Assembly (NCBI GenBank): GCA_022828595.1 | Contig: JAKGHH010000008.1 | Coordinates: forward strand, 22,188,378-22,252,377 | Origin: Nelumbo lutea | Taxonomy: Eukaryota > Streptophyta > Magnoliopsida > Proteales > Nelumbonaceae | Direction: 5' to 3' | DNA: 64,000 bases | Shown here: positions 34,251-44,752 of the stretch, one piece after another | Numbering within the stretch: position 1 is the first letter of the stretch | Layout of the letters: each line of letters starts with the position of its first letter | Translations under genes and position numbers: made by a program | The notes under the pieces: generated by a model | The model's database searches: none | Seen by the model: the letters and a program-made list of their open reading frames with translations, nothing else | Told to the model about the DNA's origin: nothing

Positions 34251-35560
34251 GGGCAACCTTTATCCCTCAATTCCAACCAATCTATTGCCAAGAAGATGGC
34301 GGGGAGTCAGATTTCTTCTTTTTCTATGTGTGAAGTGTTGGGAGGAGACTGAAGGAAAGAGAGACTGAAATACCAACCGTCCACTGTCCGCTTCCTCTAA
34401 ACTGAAATAGTAGCCGTAGGGACTATATGCCCTCTCGAGAGACTGACATCGCTCTTGGATGCCCTTCGATGTAGAGGTAGTTCAGATCTGAGTTGAACAT
34501 CAAGGTATGAAGAACTTAAAGAAGTTCGAACATTGTAATTTGGATTGGCATCTAAAGCCCGATTAATTGTTTTAGGATCGCATCCTTTAATGGAAATGGG
34601 TGGGATATTTAAGGGATGAAGAGGGGGAGGATTTCACCACTGTGGCAAAGGACCGGGGACATTAAGTGTTAGAACCAGAGGTCCTGCTCTCCCCTTCTGG
34701 GGAAGTTGCTTTCCCTTGACAAGATTATCAATTGCCAAAGAAGCCTTCTGTATTACAAGGGAAGCCTTTTGGGGATGTTTCGGGGCCCTCTGATACCAGT
34801 TATCAACCCACTCCTAAACGGACCCCAACCAGCTTCTGCATCCGCTTCACGTTCATCATCAATCGATTGGATAGTACCGCCACCTCAGTCCAGAATGGAT
34901 TAGCGAACATTGTCACCGACGATGTTCCGTTTGCATCGTTCGTCACCCCGAAAACCAGATTTCCCCTTGAAATACTGGCAGCGATGGTGTCTTTCAGTGT
35001 GAGCCCATCTATGCACTGTGCATTGCAACTTAGATTCATAACTTAGTTGGCCTGTATTTGACTGGAGATCTCAAACCTCCGGAGCAGTAGAGATTACTGG
35101 TAGCGACGCTGGAGAGCCAAGGCCTGGTAGCAATGTTGGAGAACGCCAGAAAGCACCGCCGGAGCGCTGCCGGATTCCAGCAAGGGGGAACTCCGCCAGA
35201 TTCCAGTAAAGAAATTTTAAGGAGAGGTTGAGTGCAGCATCTGGGCGGGAAGGCTTCGTCCAGCATCTTCCACATAAGCTTTCATTTCCATCGGCTGTAT
35301 CGCCGAGCCCCAGAACAATCACATCACATTAGTAAAAAAAACCCAGAACAAGTGGGGAATGAGTCGAAGCAATAACAAGAATGATCCGCTTGTTCTGGGT
35401 TTACGAGGGCGAGTTGCAATTTCAAGCGGCATTGGCATTTTTTTGCTTGCTCCCTAATCTCTCTCTCTCTCTACTCTGTCTCCCCCCCCCCCCCCCTTCG
35501 CCCTTTCACTCATTCTCTGCAATGGCATCTTCATGAACAATCTCCCCCTTGTATTCCCAA
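34250..35560. pseudogene. GC-richer genic fragment, identity unknown
   Basis: Base composition rises sharply relative to both flanks. Plus strand 34,610-34,860 reads EEGEDFTTVAKDRGH, then QLPKKPSVLQGKPFGDVSG, through two stops and a shift. The minus frame 34,803-35,039 encodes GLTLKDTIAASISRGNLVFG and VTMFANPFWTEVAVLSN, also protein-like. I could not assign either strand to a family, and both cannot be genuine over the overlap. A 15-C run lies at 35,482-35,496. Likely a decayed or captured gene piece. Confidence 0.35.
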
Positions 35561-36251
35561 ATGCAAATCCGAGGGAAATTCCTCTCGGACAAGCTCCCCC
35601 CTGCACCATCAACCGAAGACCTCTTCCCAATTGCCAACTGTGATTCTTTACACTGATGGGTAGTGATGAAACAGGGGAGACAAGGAGAGTGAACGAAGGG
35701 GAAGAAAGAAGGAGAGAGAGATAGGAGGTAGAGGGGGCTATCTCCGCCGGTTAAGGACTGAGTTAGTTCGGTTTGCCATTGTTAAAAGGAAGAAGAGGGT
35801 AAGGCAAAATTGGGTTTAAAAAAGATATACATAACGCGTGTCTATAAGTTTTGAGAGAATATTAAGGGATGTTAATAGTAAGGGTAGAGCTAATCAATTG
35901 TCAGAGAATACGGTTAGACAATAGTCAAACAATAATGGTATACTCTTAGTCAATTTCAGAACCAATAAGATAATTTAAGAAATTTATCCAAAGAGTTTTT
36001 TAAGCTAATCAACTTCCGGTGGATTCAGATGAACTTATTTGAAACATCCTAAACCCTTTCTGAAAAATGGTTTAGATAGGTGCTTAGATCCTAAGCCCAA
36101 GCTCATGGGTCTAAAACTGTCAATTGGGTTACCTTGCCCGTCAACAATTCTAGGTGTCATCTCATGTCTTACAAGGGTCTATGTAGGTTGTTTTTATGAT
36201 AACGTACCATTATCAAAGAATCCACAAGGATGTTAAACACCAGTGGATTGC
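35561..36251. other. Intergenic DNA, no gene recognised
   Basis: The first 200 bp are purine-rich (AGGAGAGAGAG). No domain in the short frames. Confidence 0.4.
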
Positions 36252-36254
36252 TAA

Positions 36255-36528
36255 GGCTGATTTGGTTGCAGTGTAAATTTATTTGCACTAGTATAAATGT
36301 ATGAGAGGGTAAATATAAAAAATGCAAATTTTTGTTTAATTTTATTTTGGATCTTACTTTATTCTGCTTTATGTCTTAATTTATTTTGGATCTTAATTTA
36401 TTTTGGATCAAACAAAATAAGCTAAAATTTGAAACAAAAATATATTAGAATTTATAACACTCAAATCATTTGTACTGCCATAATTTTACATCAGTGCAAA
36501 TTTATTTGCATTGCAACCAAACACAGCC
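36255..36528. mobile_element. Tourist-type (PIF/Harbinger) MITE
   Basis: 274 bp. Ends GGCTGATTTGGTTGCAGTG and, inverted, GGCTGTGTTTGGTTGCAATG. Perfect TAA duplications at 36,252-36,254 and 36,529-36,531. Internal repeats of TTATTTTGGATC. No coding capacity. Confidence 0.87.
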
Positions 36529-36531
36529 TAA

Positions 36532-36974
36532 AGAAAACTAGTTACAACATACATTTTTTTCTACGATAAGAAATAGTTAAAGTATGACTGGTAAAAACAA
36601 TAATTATGGCTTTATGTGCAATTACTTGAAACTGTTATATCATTTACGAACAATCTCTTAATAATTGATCCGCAGATGTATCATCCGCAGTAACAGTTTC
36701 TACGGTTTAAATGTGGGCCAATTTGGGAGGACTTATGCATTGCTTTGGAGAGAAATTACCAATGATAACTTTGCCAAAAAATTGATTTTCGGATCATGTA
36801 AATCTGTTTGCAACTTTTCAGTTTTTCACAAAACATGGTTTATCGGCTTTCCGGGTTTCTCAGGTCATATAATAACAGAAGTCACTGGGAAATACTGTGC
36901 TTACAATCCCCAAATGAGGTGCTTAGAATTTGGTCCTAAACTGGGCCCATTCTACCTGTGTGAACGCAATTATT
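36532..36974. other. Unassigned DNA with one medium frame
   Basis: A 141-codon plus-strand frame (36,665-37,090) starts here but runs on into dispersed repeat B and shows no domain, so it is not called a gene. Confidence 0.4.
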
Positions 36975-37244
36975 TGGATAAATTTTTCCTAGGAAACACT
37001 TATCGGGGTAAGTGCATTTATCGATCATGTTCTTTTATTTCTCAAGAAAATAAGATAATGATCATTTTAACTATAAAAATCTATTATTAGAAGGGGTATT
37101 TTTTGTCCCATTCAAGTGTTGACAAATTTCCCCTTTGGGGGAAGTTATTTATCCACCTAGGAGATGGGTACAAGTGATACCCAGGACAATATACGTCCCC
37201 GCATAAATCTAAAAAAAACCAAAGGATTCTTGGTCAATGGGAAG
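36975..37244 (+). repeat. Dispersed repeat B, copy 2
   Basis: Collinear with 33,463-33,740. Confidence 0.6.
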
Positions 37245-37827
37245 CAAAATAAAATGATGCAGATTGTGGTTATTCATGTCCAAGAATTTCATCTTCTACG
37301 AATGTGGGAGGACATATTTTTGGTACAACAGTCGGAATTTCCTGCCCACAAGTTGACTAGGCTTGTCCTAAGGCCACAAATCAAGTAGCTCCAACCATGG
37401 AATGGGTGAGTCGAGGCCATATTTCTAAGGAATTTATCACCTAGTAGCTCCACCAAGGGTGTCCATTTCATCTCCTTAGAGAATCAGAACGAAAGAGGAT
37501 AAACACATAAGGGCATGTTTAATTAGGAGTTGATAACTTCAAAGGAGGGTACCTTCGTAGGAAGGCAGCTACTCATTAGAAGCTTAATTAAGCCTCCTGA
37601 ATTGTCAAGGATAAGTGTGCAGCAAACACCAAAGTGTCCTTTGGGTAAAATGTCATAACTTGACATTATGTTGATCACAAAGAAACTAAAACCCATCAAG
37701 GAAAGTGACTTGTAGACAACCCGATCACCCGAGAGGGTATCTTAGTCATAACCTAGTTGGGAGGGGTAAGACACTAGCTACGATATACTATATCTATAGC
37801 AGCAAGGAGATAACAAACACAACAAAG
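37245..37827. other. Pre-insertion flank of the Tat element, left
   Basis: No gene recognised. Contains GTTGGGAGGGGTAAGACA near 37,756, repeated at 47,764 on the other side of the Tat element. Confidence 0.4.
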
Positions 37828-37832
37828 GCATG
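37828..37832. repeat. 5-bp target-site duplication GCATG, left
   Basis: Perfect match to 47,733-47,737. Confidence 0.93.
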
Positions 37833-38594
37833 TGATGGAGCGCAATCCAGCTGGTCCTATCTGTCAACAATCTTGCCTCTGGCTGGAGCAAAAGGTGCCT
37901 GAAACGGAGAAGAAAGTGAGTAATCTCCGGGGAGGAACCCAACGAGAGTGCTCCGAAGCTCAAGTTAGTATTTCCTCAAGGGCAAGATAAAAAACCAGAT
38001 GGCGCAAAATTATCACATACCTCATTCTTGGGGGGGAAGAGAGCCTTTTATAACCACTTCGCGCACTCACTCCCAAGCTCCTGTCAGGTCGGGTATCATT
38101 ACCTCTACACTTATGCCAGTTCGGGTGTCATCACCTCTGCTGGGGCAGACAACCGCCACTGGTCTCTTTGTCGGAGCCGTCTTTGTGACTGGAGGTGGCG
38201 GTGGCAGGTGGTCGTTGAAATGCGGCTGTCAAGTGTCAAATCCTAAGTCAGTCAGGTGCGCCGCCTCAGGATACGGACTCCTTTGGTGTCAGGTCAGGTA
38301 CGGTTGTTCAGTTCGGCGTCCTGGAGCCGAAGTGCTGGAGTGGTGTGCGAGGTGAAGTCTTGAATTCGGATAGAGGTGTGGCCTGAACTGCCCTGGGGCG
38401 GGCCAGTTCGGGTTGTTGCCCTTTGCGCTCCTCGTAAGGCTCGGGGTCAAAGGGAGAGTTTGGGCTCTTTTTGGGGAGCTCGAACCGCTGGTTCCTCCTC
38501 TCGGAGCTCGCGCCTTGAGCGTACTACCGTGCCGAGCTGTTGCCTCTGCCACGTGTTGAGTGGTCAAGAGGTTGGACCAAATCTTCCTTCATCA
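37833..38594 (-). repeat. Tat 3' LTR
   Basis: Plus-strand TGATGGAG...CTTCATCA. It contains a minus-strand TATA box (plus strand CTTTTATAACC, about 38,048). Confidence 0.95.
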
Positions 38595-38612
38595 ATTGCC
38601 CCCCACTCCTCG
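38595..38612 (-). other. Polypurine tract of Tat element
   Basis: On the minus strand GGAGTGGGGGGCAAT directly precedes the LTR. This is the expected plus-strand DNA priming site. Confidence 0.75.
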
Positions 38613-38776
38613 CGCAAAGGGGCTTGCCCTGGCGCGGGGAGTTTGCAAGGTGGCGGGTGGATTTGACCCGTACATCAAACTGGTTTGACTGATAGCGCGA
38701 AATGCGCGTTCGTCAGGAGATTTCTGGGTTTATCGAGTGCCAAAAAGTCAGGAAATGTGCTAATCTGTCTTTAAAT

Positions 38777-38950
38777 GCTGGGAGACGTGACAATGCACGT
38801 TTATTTCAAAATTTAAAAAACGCGTCGCTGGGAGACGTGACAGCGGGCGTTATTTCAAATTTGAAAAACGCGCCACTGCCGCCTTTAATGCGGGGAGACA
38901 TGCGCCGACGTTGCTTCAGTTTCAAAAGACGTGCGGCCAGTCACGTCTCG
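38777..38950 (+). promoter_or_regulatory. ACGT-box repeat array upstream of antisense gene
   Basis: Three diverged units starting at 38,777, 38,827 and 38,890, each with GCTGGGAGACGTGAC or GCGGGGAGACATGCG and TTTCAAA...AACGCG. The array and its downstream edge carry several ACGT cores (GACGTG, CACGTC, AACGTG), the class of site bound by plant bZIP and bHLH factors. It lies 80-260 bp ahead of the TATA box. Regulatory role is inferred. Confidence 0.5.
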
Positions 38951-39031
38951 GTCTTAGGAGGCGTGCGATCAGCTTGAACGTGGGCCATTCGATTTGCATT
39001 GATTAGAACCGTCGATTTTCGGGCACTATGG

Positions 39032-39039
39032 GTATAAAT
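39032..39039 (+). promoter_or_regulatory. TATA box of the antisense gene
   Basis: GGTATAAATAG is a consensus plant TATA box on the plus strand, 157 bp before ATG 39,189 and 331 bp before ATG 39,363. A transcript would start near 39,065. Confidence 0.65.
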
Positions 39040-39188
39040 AGTGGGGGACCCCAGTCTTTTTTCATTGCCATTCTCCTGCGTTTGCTTCTTGAGCTCACGT
39101 CCAAGTTTTAGCTCGCGTCAACCTTCCGTAGTCCGTTTGCTTTTTCTGGGTGAGTCAGTACTTTCTTCCTGGTATTCTTTTCCTCCCG

Positions 39189-41113
39189 ATGTCTAGCTCG
39201 GACAGCTTAGACAGTTCTTCAAAGGGGTCAGATGCAGGTTCTACGAACCGAGCTGCATCCCCCGACAGCCTTAGTGAACCCGAGGTAGAGCTCGAGGAAG
39301 AGTTTGAACCCGTAGGCCGAGTCACATCCTGTAGTTTGGCATCCTCCTCCCGTTGAGGTCAGATGTTAGACAAGTTTGGGCCTTCAACCATGACGCCTGA
39401 GGGGTTTTACTCCCTTATCACCCAGTTCAACCTGCCTAGGGAGTACACTTACTTTATACCCTCGGGCGACTTACCTTGGGAACATGGTCCCGACGAGATC
39501 GTGATATTTCGGGAGCAGCTCGTCGCTAGGTTGCGCCTACCTTTCCACCCCCTCATCGTCGAGGGTATGAACCAATTCGGCGTTACCGTCGGCCAGCTCC
39601 ACCCGAATTCTATCCATAATTTGGTGGGGACTATCTCCCTCATTTGCGAACAGATTTTGCCTTTAGACCTGGAGATCTTTTCTTCCATTCTAATGCTTAA
39701 GAAGCAAGCAGGTCCCCTTCCCGGGCATAGGCAGGCGTACTACCTATCTCCTCGCCCGGGGTTCAAGCTTTTACACGATCTTCCCAACAAGGTCCCGGCA
39801 TGGAAACGGGACTACTTCGGGGTGCGAAGTGCAATGGGGTGGCCGTTCCAAACCGGGTGGGGGATGGCTGCCCCCGATGCCGGTGTTACGCTTGATAGGG
39901 AGACGGCGAAGGGCCTCCGGGAATGGGCACGGCTTGGGCTAAAATGCCACCATTATCTGATGGAGGCCAAGCTCATTGAGGCTGGCCTGAGTTCGGGTAG
40001 GTTCCTTGCTCAAAGGCTTGCCTTTTGTTTTGCTTTCCGTTCTTTCATTTTCCTGATGTCGATCTCTTTTAGCAGGTGTGATGAACGCAGAAAAGACTCG
40101 CGATGGGAACCTGTTTCATGTCATGAAGAGGAGGAAGCGAGTTGCCAAACGGACTCGTGCCGAACTGCCCCGAGATGCGGAGCCCGAGGTACCGGGCTAC
40201 CCGCCAGTGGATCCGCCCAGGGAGCCCGAGATGGCCCCTCCAGTACAGGAAACGGCAGGGGCCCCTTACACCGAGGCTGCTTATACAGGGGCTCCTCCTT
40301 ACACCGAGTCTGCTTATACGCGAGTTGGGCCTTCAGGCTCGGGAGGCCAAGGCGAGTTCAGGAGCGTGTTGTCGCCAAACCACGCTCTTCAAAAAAGTAG
40401 GGAGGCCGTTTACCCTAAGGAGGTCGCGGCGTGGACCGAGCTTCCTTTGAGCCATGTATCCGGGCATGCTGCCTCTTATGCCAGGGTGGTAAGTCAGCAA
40501 CTTCTTGTCGGGCTCCTTGTCATTACCTTTCTTGCTATTGTTCTTTGAACATTCTCGTTATTTTTCCTTTTGGTAGGTGAATTCCTCCATCCATGCCTTA
40601 GCGGCCCAAGAGGAAAGGAGCTCGAGGCGGGCACGAGCTGCCGAAGAGGCTTCCCGCACTGCCGAAGCGGCTTCTTGGGCTGCCGAAGTGGCTTCTCTTA
40701 CTACACAGGCCAGGCTGGCGAGGTCTCAGAGAGACACCGAGGCCATGGGAGTGGTGGTGAAGCACATGGCGGACCTGAGGCTGGACTTGCAGCATCAAGT
40801 CGAATACCTTCAAGAGGATATTAAGGAGACGACAGAGATCTTTTCTCAGGGCATCGAGGATGCCAAGAAGAAGGTCGTTGAAGACTATATCGCCTCGCCG
40901 CGCTTTGACGACCTGATGGTGGGCTCGTACAGAAGGGGTTTTAAACTGAGCCGGTGGATGATCAGGAATACGTACCCCGAGCTCGACATCAACACCATAA
41001 CTACTTCGCGCATTACTCAGGAGATGGCCAACGCGGCTGATGGTGAACCGGATTCTGAGGATGAGGCGGGACCCTCGGGTATCGTCGACGTGCCTTCCGA
41101 GGATGAGGACTAA
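39189..41113 (+). CDS. Antisense gene of Tat element (gypsy-type transposon protein)
   Basis: Three exons on the strand opposite to pol. Exon 1 to 39,996 (donor GTAGGT), exon 2 40,076-40,488 (acceptor TTTTAGCAG, donor GTAAGT), exon 3 40,577-41,113 (acceptor TTTGGTAG). Phases agree at both junctions, giving about 527 residues from ATG 39,363. An in-frame leader from ATG 39,189 (MSSSDSLDSSSKGSDAGS) is cut by TGA at 39,354-39,356. Exon 1 matches the putative gypsy-type transposon / plant-mobile-domain style (TPEGFYSLITQFNLP; LPFHPLIVEGMNQFGVTVGQ; HPNSIHNLVG). Exon 2 has a basic patch (KRRKRVAKRTR, nuclear-signal-like) and PYTEAAYTGAPPYTESAYT repeats. Exon 3 is an alanine-rich coiled coil with an acidic tail (SEDED). 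Function unknown in the family; nuclear DNA- or chromatin-binding is a guess. Confidence 0.8.
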
Positions 41114-41437
41114 GATTTGTCGAACTGCTGGAAAATTTTTTTGTTTTGAATGTACACGGAGTATTTTGTAATGAAACGTTCTTTTGATTAAGTTGGTCAC
41201 CCTCTTTTTTCCGAACTAACTATGTTGCCGAACTGACCATATGCCTTAGATGATGAGGTGTCGAGGTCCTTATCAGTTTGTTGTTTTCACTTTGCCTGTC
41301 AGCTTGGTGTTAGCATTTTTCTTTTGCGTGCCCATGCCGAAGGGGTGACTAAGTCTTATGGTACCGAGGTCCTTGTTAGCTCGTCATTCTAACCCTCAGG
41401 CTCTGATAGCGACTCCTAGTCCACTTCGCTTGGTAAT
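41114..41437. other. Convergent 3' region between antisense gene and pol
   Basis: 325 bp between two stop codons facing each other. Plus strand TGTAATGAAACG near 41,168 could serve polyadenylation of the antisense transcript. No gene. Confidence 0.4.
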
Positions 41438-42346
41438 TTATAGGTAGTATCGTCTTAAGTTAACGACATTCCACGTTCGGGGTACTTGTTTGCCCTCTAA
41501 TGTTTCGAGCTCGTATGCTCCCCCGAGCGCTCTCTTTACTCGGGAGGGCCCTTCCCAATTCGGTCCAAGTTTGCCCACGCCGAACTCGGGTACCATGATC
41601 TTACGGAGAACCAGGTCGCCGACGCGGAAGTTTTGCTTTTTTACTCTGACATTGTAGTACCGAGCTACTCTTTGCTGGTAAGCTGCGTTCTGGATGTACG
41701 CAAGGTCTCTTACCTCATCCAGTAAGTCAAGGTTGGTATGTAGCTCGTCTTCGTTTGTTTGATCGTCATATGCTTCTAGTCGCAGTGTAGGTACTTCGAT
41801 CTCCGCCGGGATTACTGCTTCAGTGTCGTAGGTGAGGTTAAAGGGGGTCTCTCCTATGGCAGTTTTTTCCGTAGTTCGGTGAGCCCATAGAACACTTGGT
41901 AGCTCGTCCACCCACAACCCTTTAGCTCGATCTAGTTGCGCTTTCAGTCCGCGGAGGATAGCTCTGTTCATCACTTCTGTTTGACCATTTGCCTGCGGCT
42001 GCGCAACCGATGTGAAGTTCTGTCGAATCCCCATATCTTGGCACCATTCCTGAAACTTGATGTCCTCGAACTACTTGCCATTGTCAGAGATCAGTACCCG
42101 AGGTAACCCGAAGCGACATACTATGTTTTTCCAAAAGAAGTTTTGTACGTTTCGAGCTGTAACTGTTGCGAGAGGTTTAGTTTCTACCCACTTTGTGAAG
42201 TAATCTACCACCACCACTAGGAACTTCCTCCCACCTGTTGCTAGCGGGAATGGCCCTAGGAGGTTGATGCCCCATTGCGCAAAGGGCCATGGACTGGTGA
42301 GATACTTGAGGTCGGCGGCAAGCTGGTGGTGGATATTGGCATGCTT
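41438..42346 (-). pseudogene. Tat integrase core and C-terminal domain
   Basis: Same frame as upstream pol. The core contains QWGINLLGPFPLATGGRKFL, where the first catalytic residue, normally Asp (GID), is Asn (codon 42,263-42,265). It continues with VVVDYFTKW, the second Asp in LISDNGK and the catalytic Glu in QANGQTEVMNRAIL. A TAG at 42,071-42,073 interrupts right after DNGK. The C-terminal part (VGDLVLRKI, GKLGPNWEGPSRVKRAL) ends NVVNLRRYYL. Integrase would insert element cDNA into the chromosome. This copy cannot, because of both the stop and the lost metal ligand. Confidence 0.88.
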
Positions 42347-43534
42347 CTAACACTTGTCGCATTTTCTGACGAGCTCGACGGCCTCTGCCTTCATCGATGG
42401 GCAGTAGTACCCATGTTGAAGTGCCTTTTGGGCGAGGGCCCTGCCCCCCAAGTGTCCGCCGCACAGACCTTCATGAGTGTCGCAGAGTACGAGCTCGGCT
42501 TCGGCAGGTCGCAAGGAACGCAGGTAGGACTGTCGGTACAACCGTTCGTCTATTATGACATATTTGGCTGTCTGGCGTTGCACCCTTTTGGCTGCATTGC
42601 GGTCCACAGGGAGGGTCCCATCTAGCGAGAAGCTCGTGAGTGGGGCGATCCAGCTTGGCTCTGCTTCAAGGATGGGAGCGACCTCCTCTGCCCCACCGAG
42701 AATGCTAGGCCTAGGTAAGTCCTCTATGTACACGGTTCTCATGACGTTGTGACTGATGCTGGCTAACTGGGACAAAGCGTCGGCCTCAGTGTTCTCTAAC
42801 CTCAGGATTTGCTTGATGAAGTGTGACTGGAAGTTGAGCAAAGTCTCCTTTACCTTTGCCAAGTAAGCGATCATAGTTAGCACGCGTGCTTCGTATTCGC
42901 CCGTAACCTGGTTGACCACAAGCTGGGAGTCGCTGTAGATAACTATGTGTTTGGCTCTTACCTTTTGCGCTAGGGCCAGCCCGGCTATCAATGCCTCATA
43001 CTCTGCCTCGTTGTTGGATGCCGCAAACTCAAAGCGTAGCGCGTATTCCAATTTCGTGCCACCCGGGCCGCGCAAGACTATTCCAGCCCCGCTGCCCTGT
43101 TGGTTCGAGGAGTCATCTACGAGAAGGATCCAGGGCTCCTCATCACAGTTTGCGTTTGGCCTAACTAGGAGAGGTGCCACCCTGGCTGCTACCTCACGGG
43201 GTTCAGACTCTATTGGCCTGGGAGCTCCGGGCTCACCCAAATTGGGGATCTCGGGCTCAATCGGCCTAGGAACTTCGAGGCTGAACGTGCACTCGGCGAT
43301 AAAATCTGCTAAGGCTTGGGCTTTGATAGCAGTTCGTGGCTTATACTGGAGGTCATACTCGCTGAGCTCGATGGCCCACTTCGTCAGCCGACCGGAAACC
43401 TCGGGCTTGAGTAAGACTTGCCTCAGAGGTTTGTCAGTCAAGACGATGACAGGGTGAGCCTGGAAATATGGGTGGAGTTTCCGAGCTGCAATTATCAGTG
43501 CATATGCCAATTTTTCTATCTGCGGGTATCTCGT
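42347..43534 (-). pseudogene. Tat RNase H and integrase zinc domain
   Basis: Opens after the TAG ending the reverse transcriptase segment (43,535-43,537) and closes at TAG 42,347-42,349. The first third (KLAYALIIAARKLHPYFQAH) is the connection domain. RNase H residues look intact: WILLVDDSSN (Asp), NNEAEYEALI (Glu), IYSDSQLVVNQV (Asp) and EADALSQLAS (Asp). The integrase HHCC zinc domain follows (H in DTHEGLCGGHLG; C in VRKCDKC), cut just after its second Cys. RNase H would degrade the RNA template during cDNA synthesis. Confidence 0.9.
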
Positions 43535-44629
43535 CTATGCTCCCTGCAAAATTTTACTAACATAATAGATGGGTCGTTGGACCCGATCTACTTCTTTTAT
43601 TAGTACCGAACTGACCACCTCGTCGCTTGCCGAGAGGTACAGTTCTAAGACCTCGCCCTCCTCGGGCCTGGTTAAGACCGGCACACTAGCGAGATAGCTC
43701 TTTAGCTCGTCGAACGCGAGCTGGCAGTCTCGGGTCCATTCAAACCCTTTGCCTTTAATTGCTTTAAAGAAAGGCAGGCAGTAGTCTACCGACTTGGACA
43801 TGAAGTGGCTCAGAGCGGCTATGCGGCCATTTAGCCTCTGAACCTCTTTTACTTTTCGGGGTGGTCTCATATCTAGGATGGCCTTTATCTTGTCCGGGTT
43901 GGCCTCAATACCGCGCCAGTTGACGATGTACCCTAAGAACTTACCCGAGGTGACTCCGAAGACACACTTGTTTGGGTTCAGTTTCATGTTAAATTGACGC
44001 AGAATTTGGAAGACAGAATCTAAGTCATGTATTAATTCATGCGAAAATTGTGTCTTGACGACCATGTCGTCTACATAACATTCTATCTTCGTGCCAATTA
44101 AGGGCTGAAACACCTTATTCACAAGTCTTTGGAAGGTCGCCCCAGCATTCTTTAGTCCGGAGGGCATGACCTTGTAGCAGTATAGGCCGAACTCGGTTAT
44201 GAAGTTGGTTTTTTTCTCGTCGGACTGGTCCATCCTGATTTGGTTGTAGCTTGAGTAGGCGTCCAAGAAGCTTAGCAACTCATGTCCCGAGGTCGCGTCC
44301 ACTAGGCGGTCAATTCTGGGGAGGGGGAAGCAATCTTTTGGGCAAGCTCGGTTTAGGTCGGTGTAGTCGATGCACATGCGCCACTTTCCGTTTGCCTTTT
44401 TTACCAGCACTGGGTTGGCTACCCAGCTCGGGTAATGAACTTCCCTTATGAAGTCTGCTGCGAGGAGCTTTTCGACCTCCTCGTCGACCGCCCTCCAGCG
44501 CTCTCGGGCTAAGTTGCGTTTCTTTTGTCTAATGGGTCTGACTACAGGGTCAGTATTAAGTTTGTGAGTTATAAGGTTGGGGTCAATACCGGGCATATCG
44601 GCCGCGGACCATGCAAAAATATCTAAATT
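43535..44629 (-). pseudogene. Tat reverse transcriptase
   Basis: Runs from just after TAA (44,630-44,632) through NLDIFAWSAADMPGIDPNLI to the TAG at 43,535. Motifs in order: KKANGKWRMCIDYTDLNRAC, PLPRIDRLVDATSGHELLSF, LDAYSSYNQI, MPSGLKNAGATFQRLVN, catalytic YVDDMVVK, then GYIVNWRGIEANPDKIKAI. All catalytic residues are present; only the flanking nonsense codons disable it. Sequence style places it in the Tat lineage. Confidence 0.93.
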
Positions 44630-44752
44630 TTAAAGTAAGAAACTCACCAGTTCGGTTCGTAAAGGTTCTTGGACGGAAGCATCGATCTGTAGCGTCCGAG
44701 CCAGGTCCGCAGCTGAAGTTGGGATTGCGACCGTTTCCTCTGTGGGCGAAGC

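Noticed and set aside
35338..35402. Hairpin AACCCAGAACAAG / CTTGTTCTGGGTT
   Set aside because: A single 13-14 bp stem with a 36-nt loop. No terminal duplications or second copy, so not called a MITE or RNA gene.
36665..37090. 141-codon plus-strand frame
   Set aside because: Extends into dispersed repeat B and shows no recognisable domain.
40598..41200. 200-codon minus-strand frame
   Set aside because: Shadow of exon 3 of the antisense gene: no domain, spans the stop and 3' region, while the plus strand has splice logic and coiled-coil composition.
42945..43457. 170-codon plus-strand frame
   Set aside because: Shadow of the RNase H domain on the minus strand, whose catalytic residues are readable.
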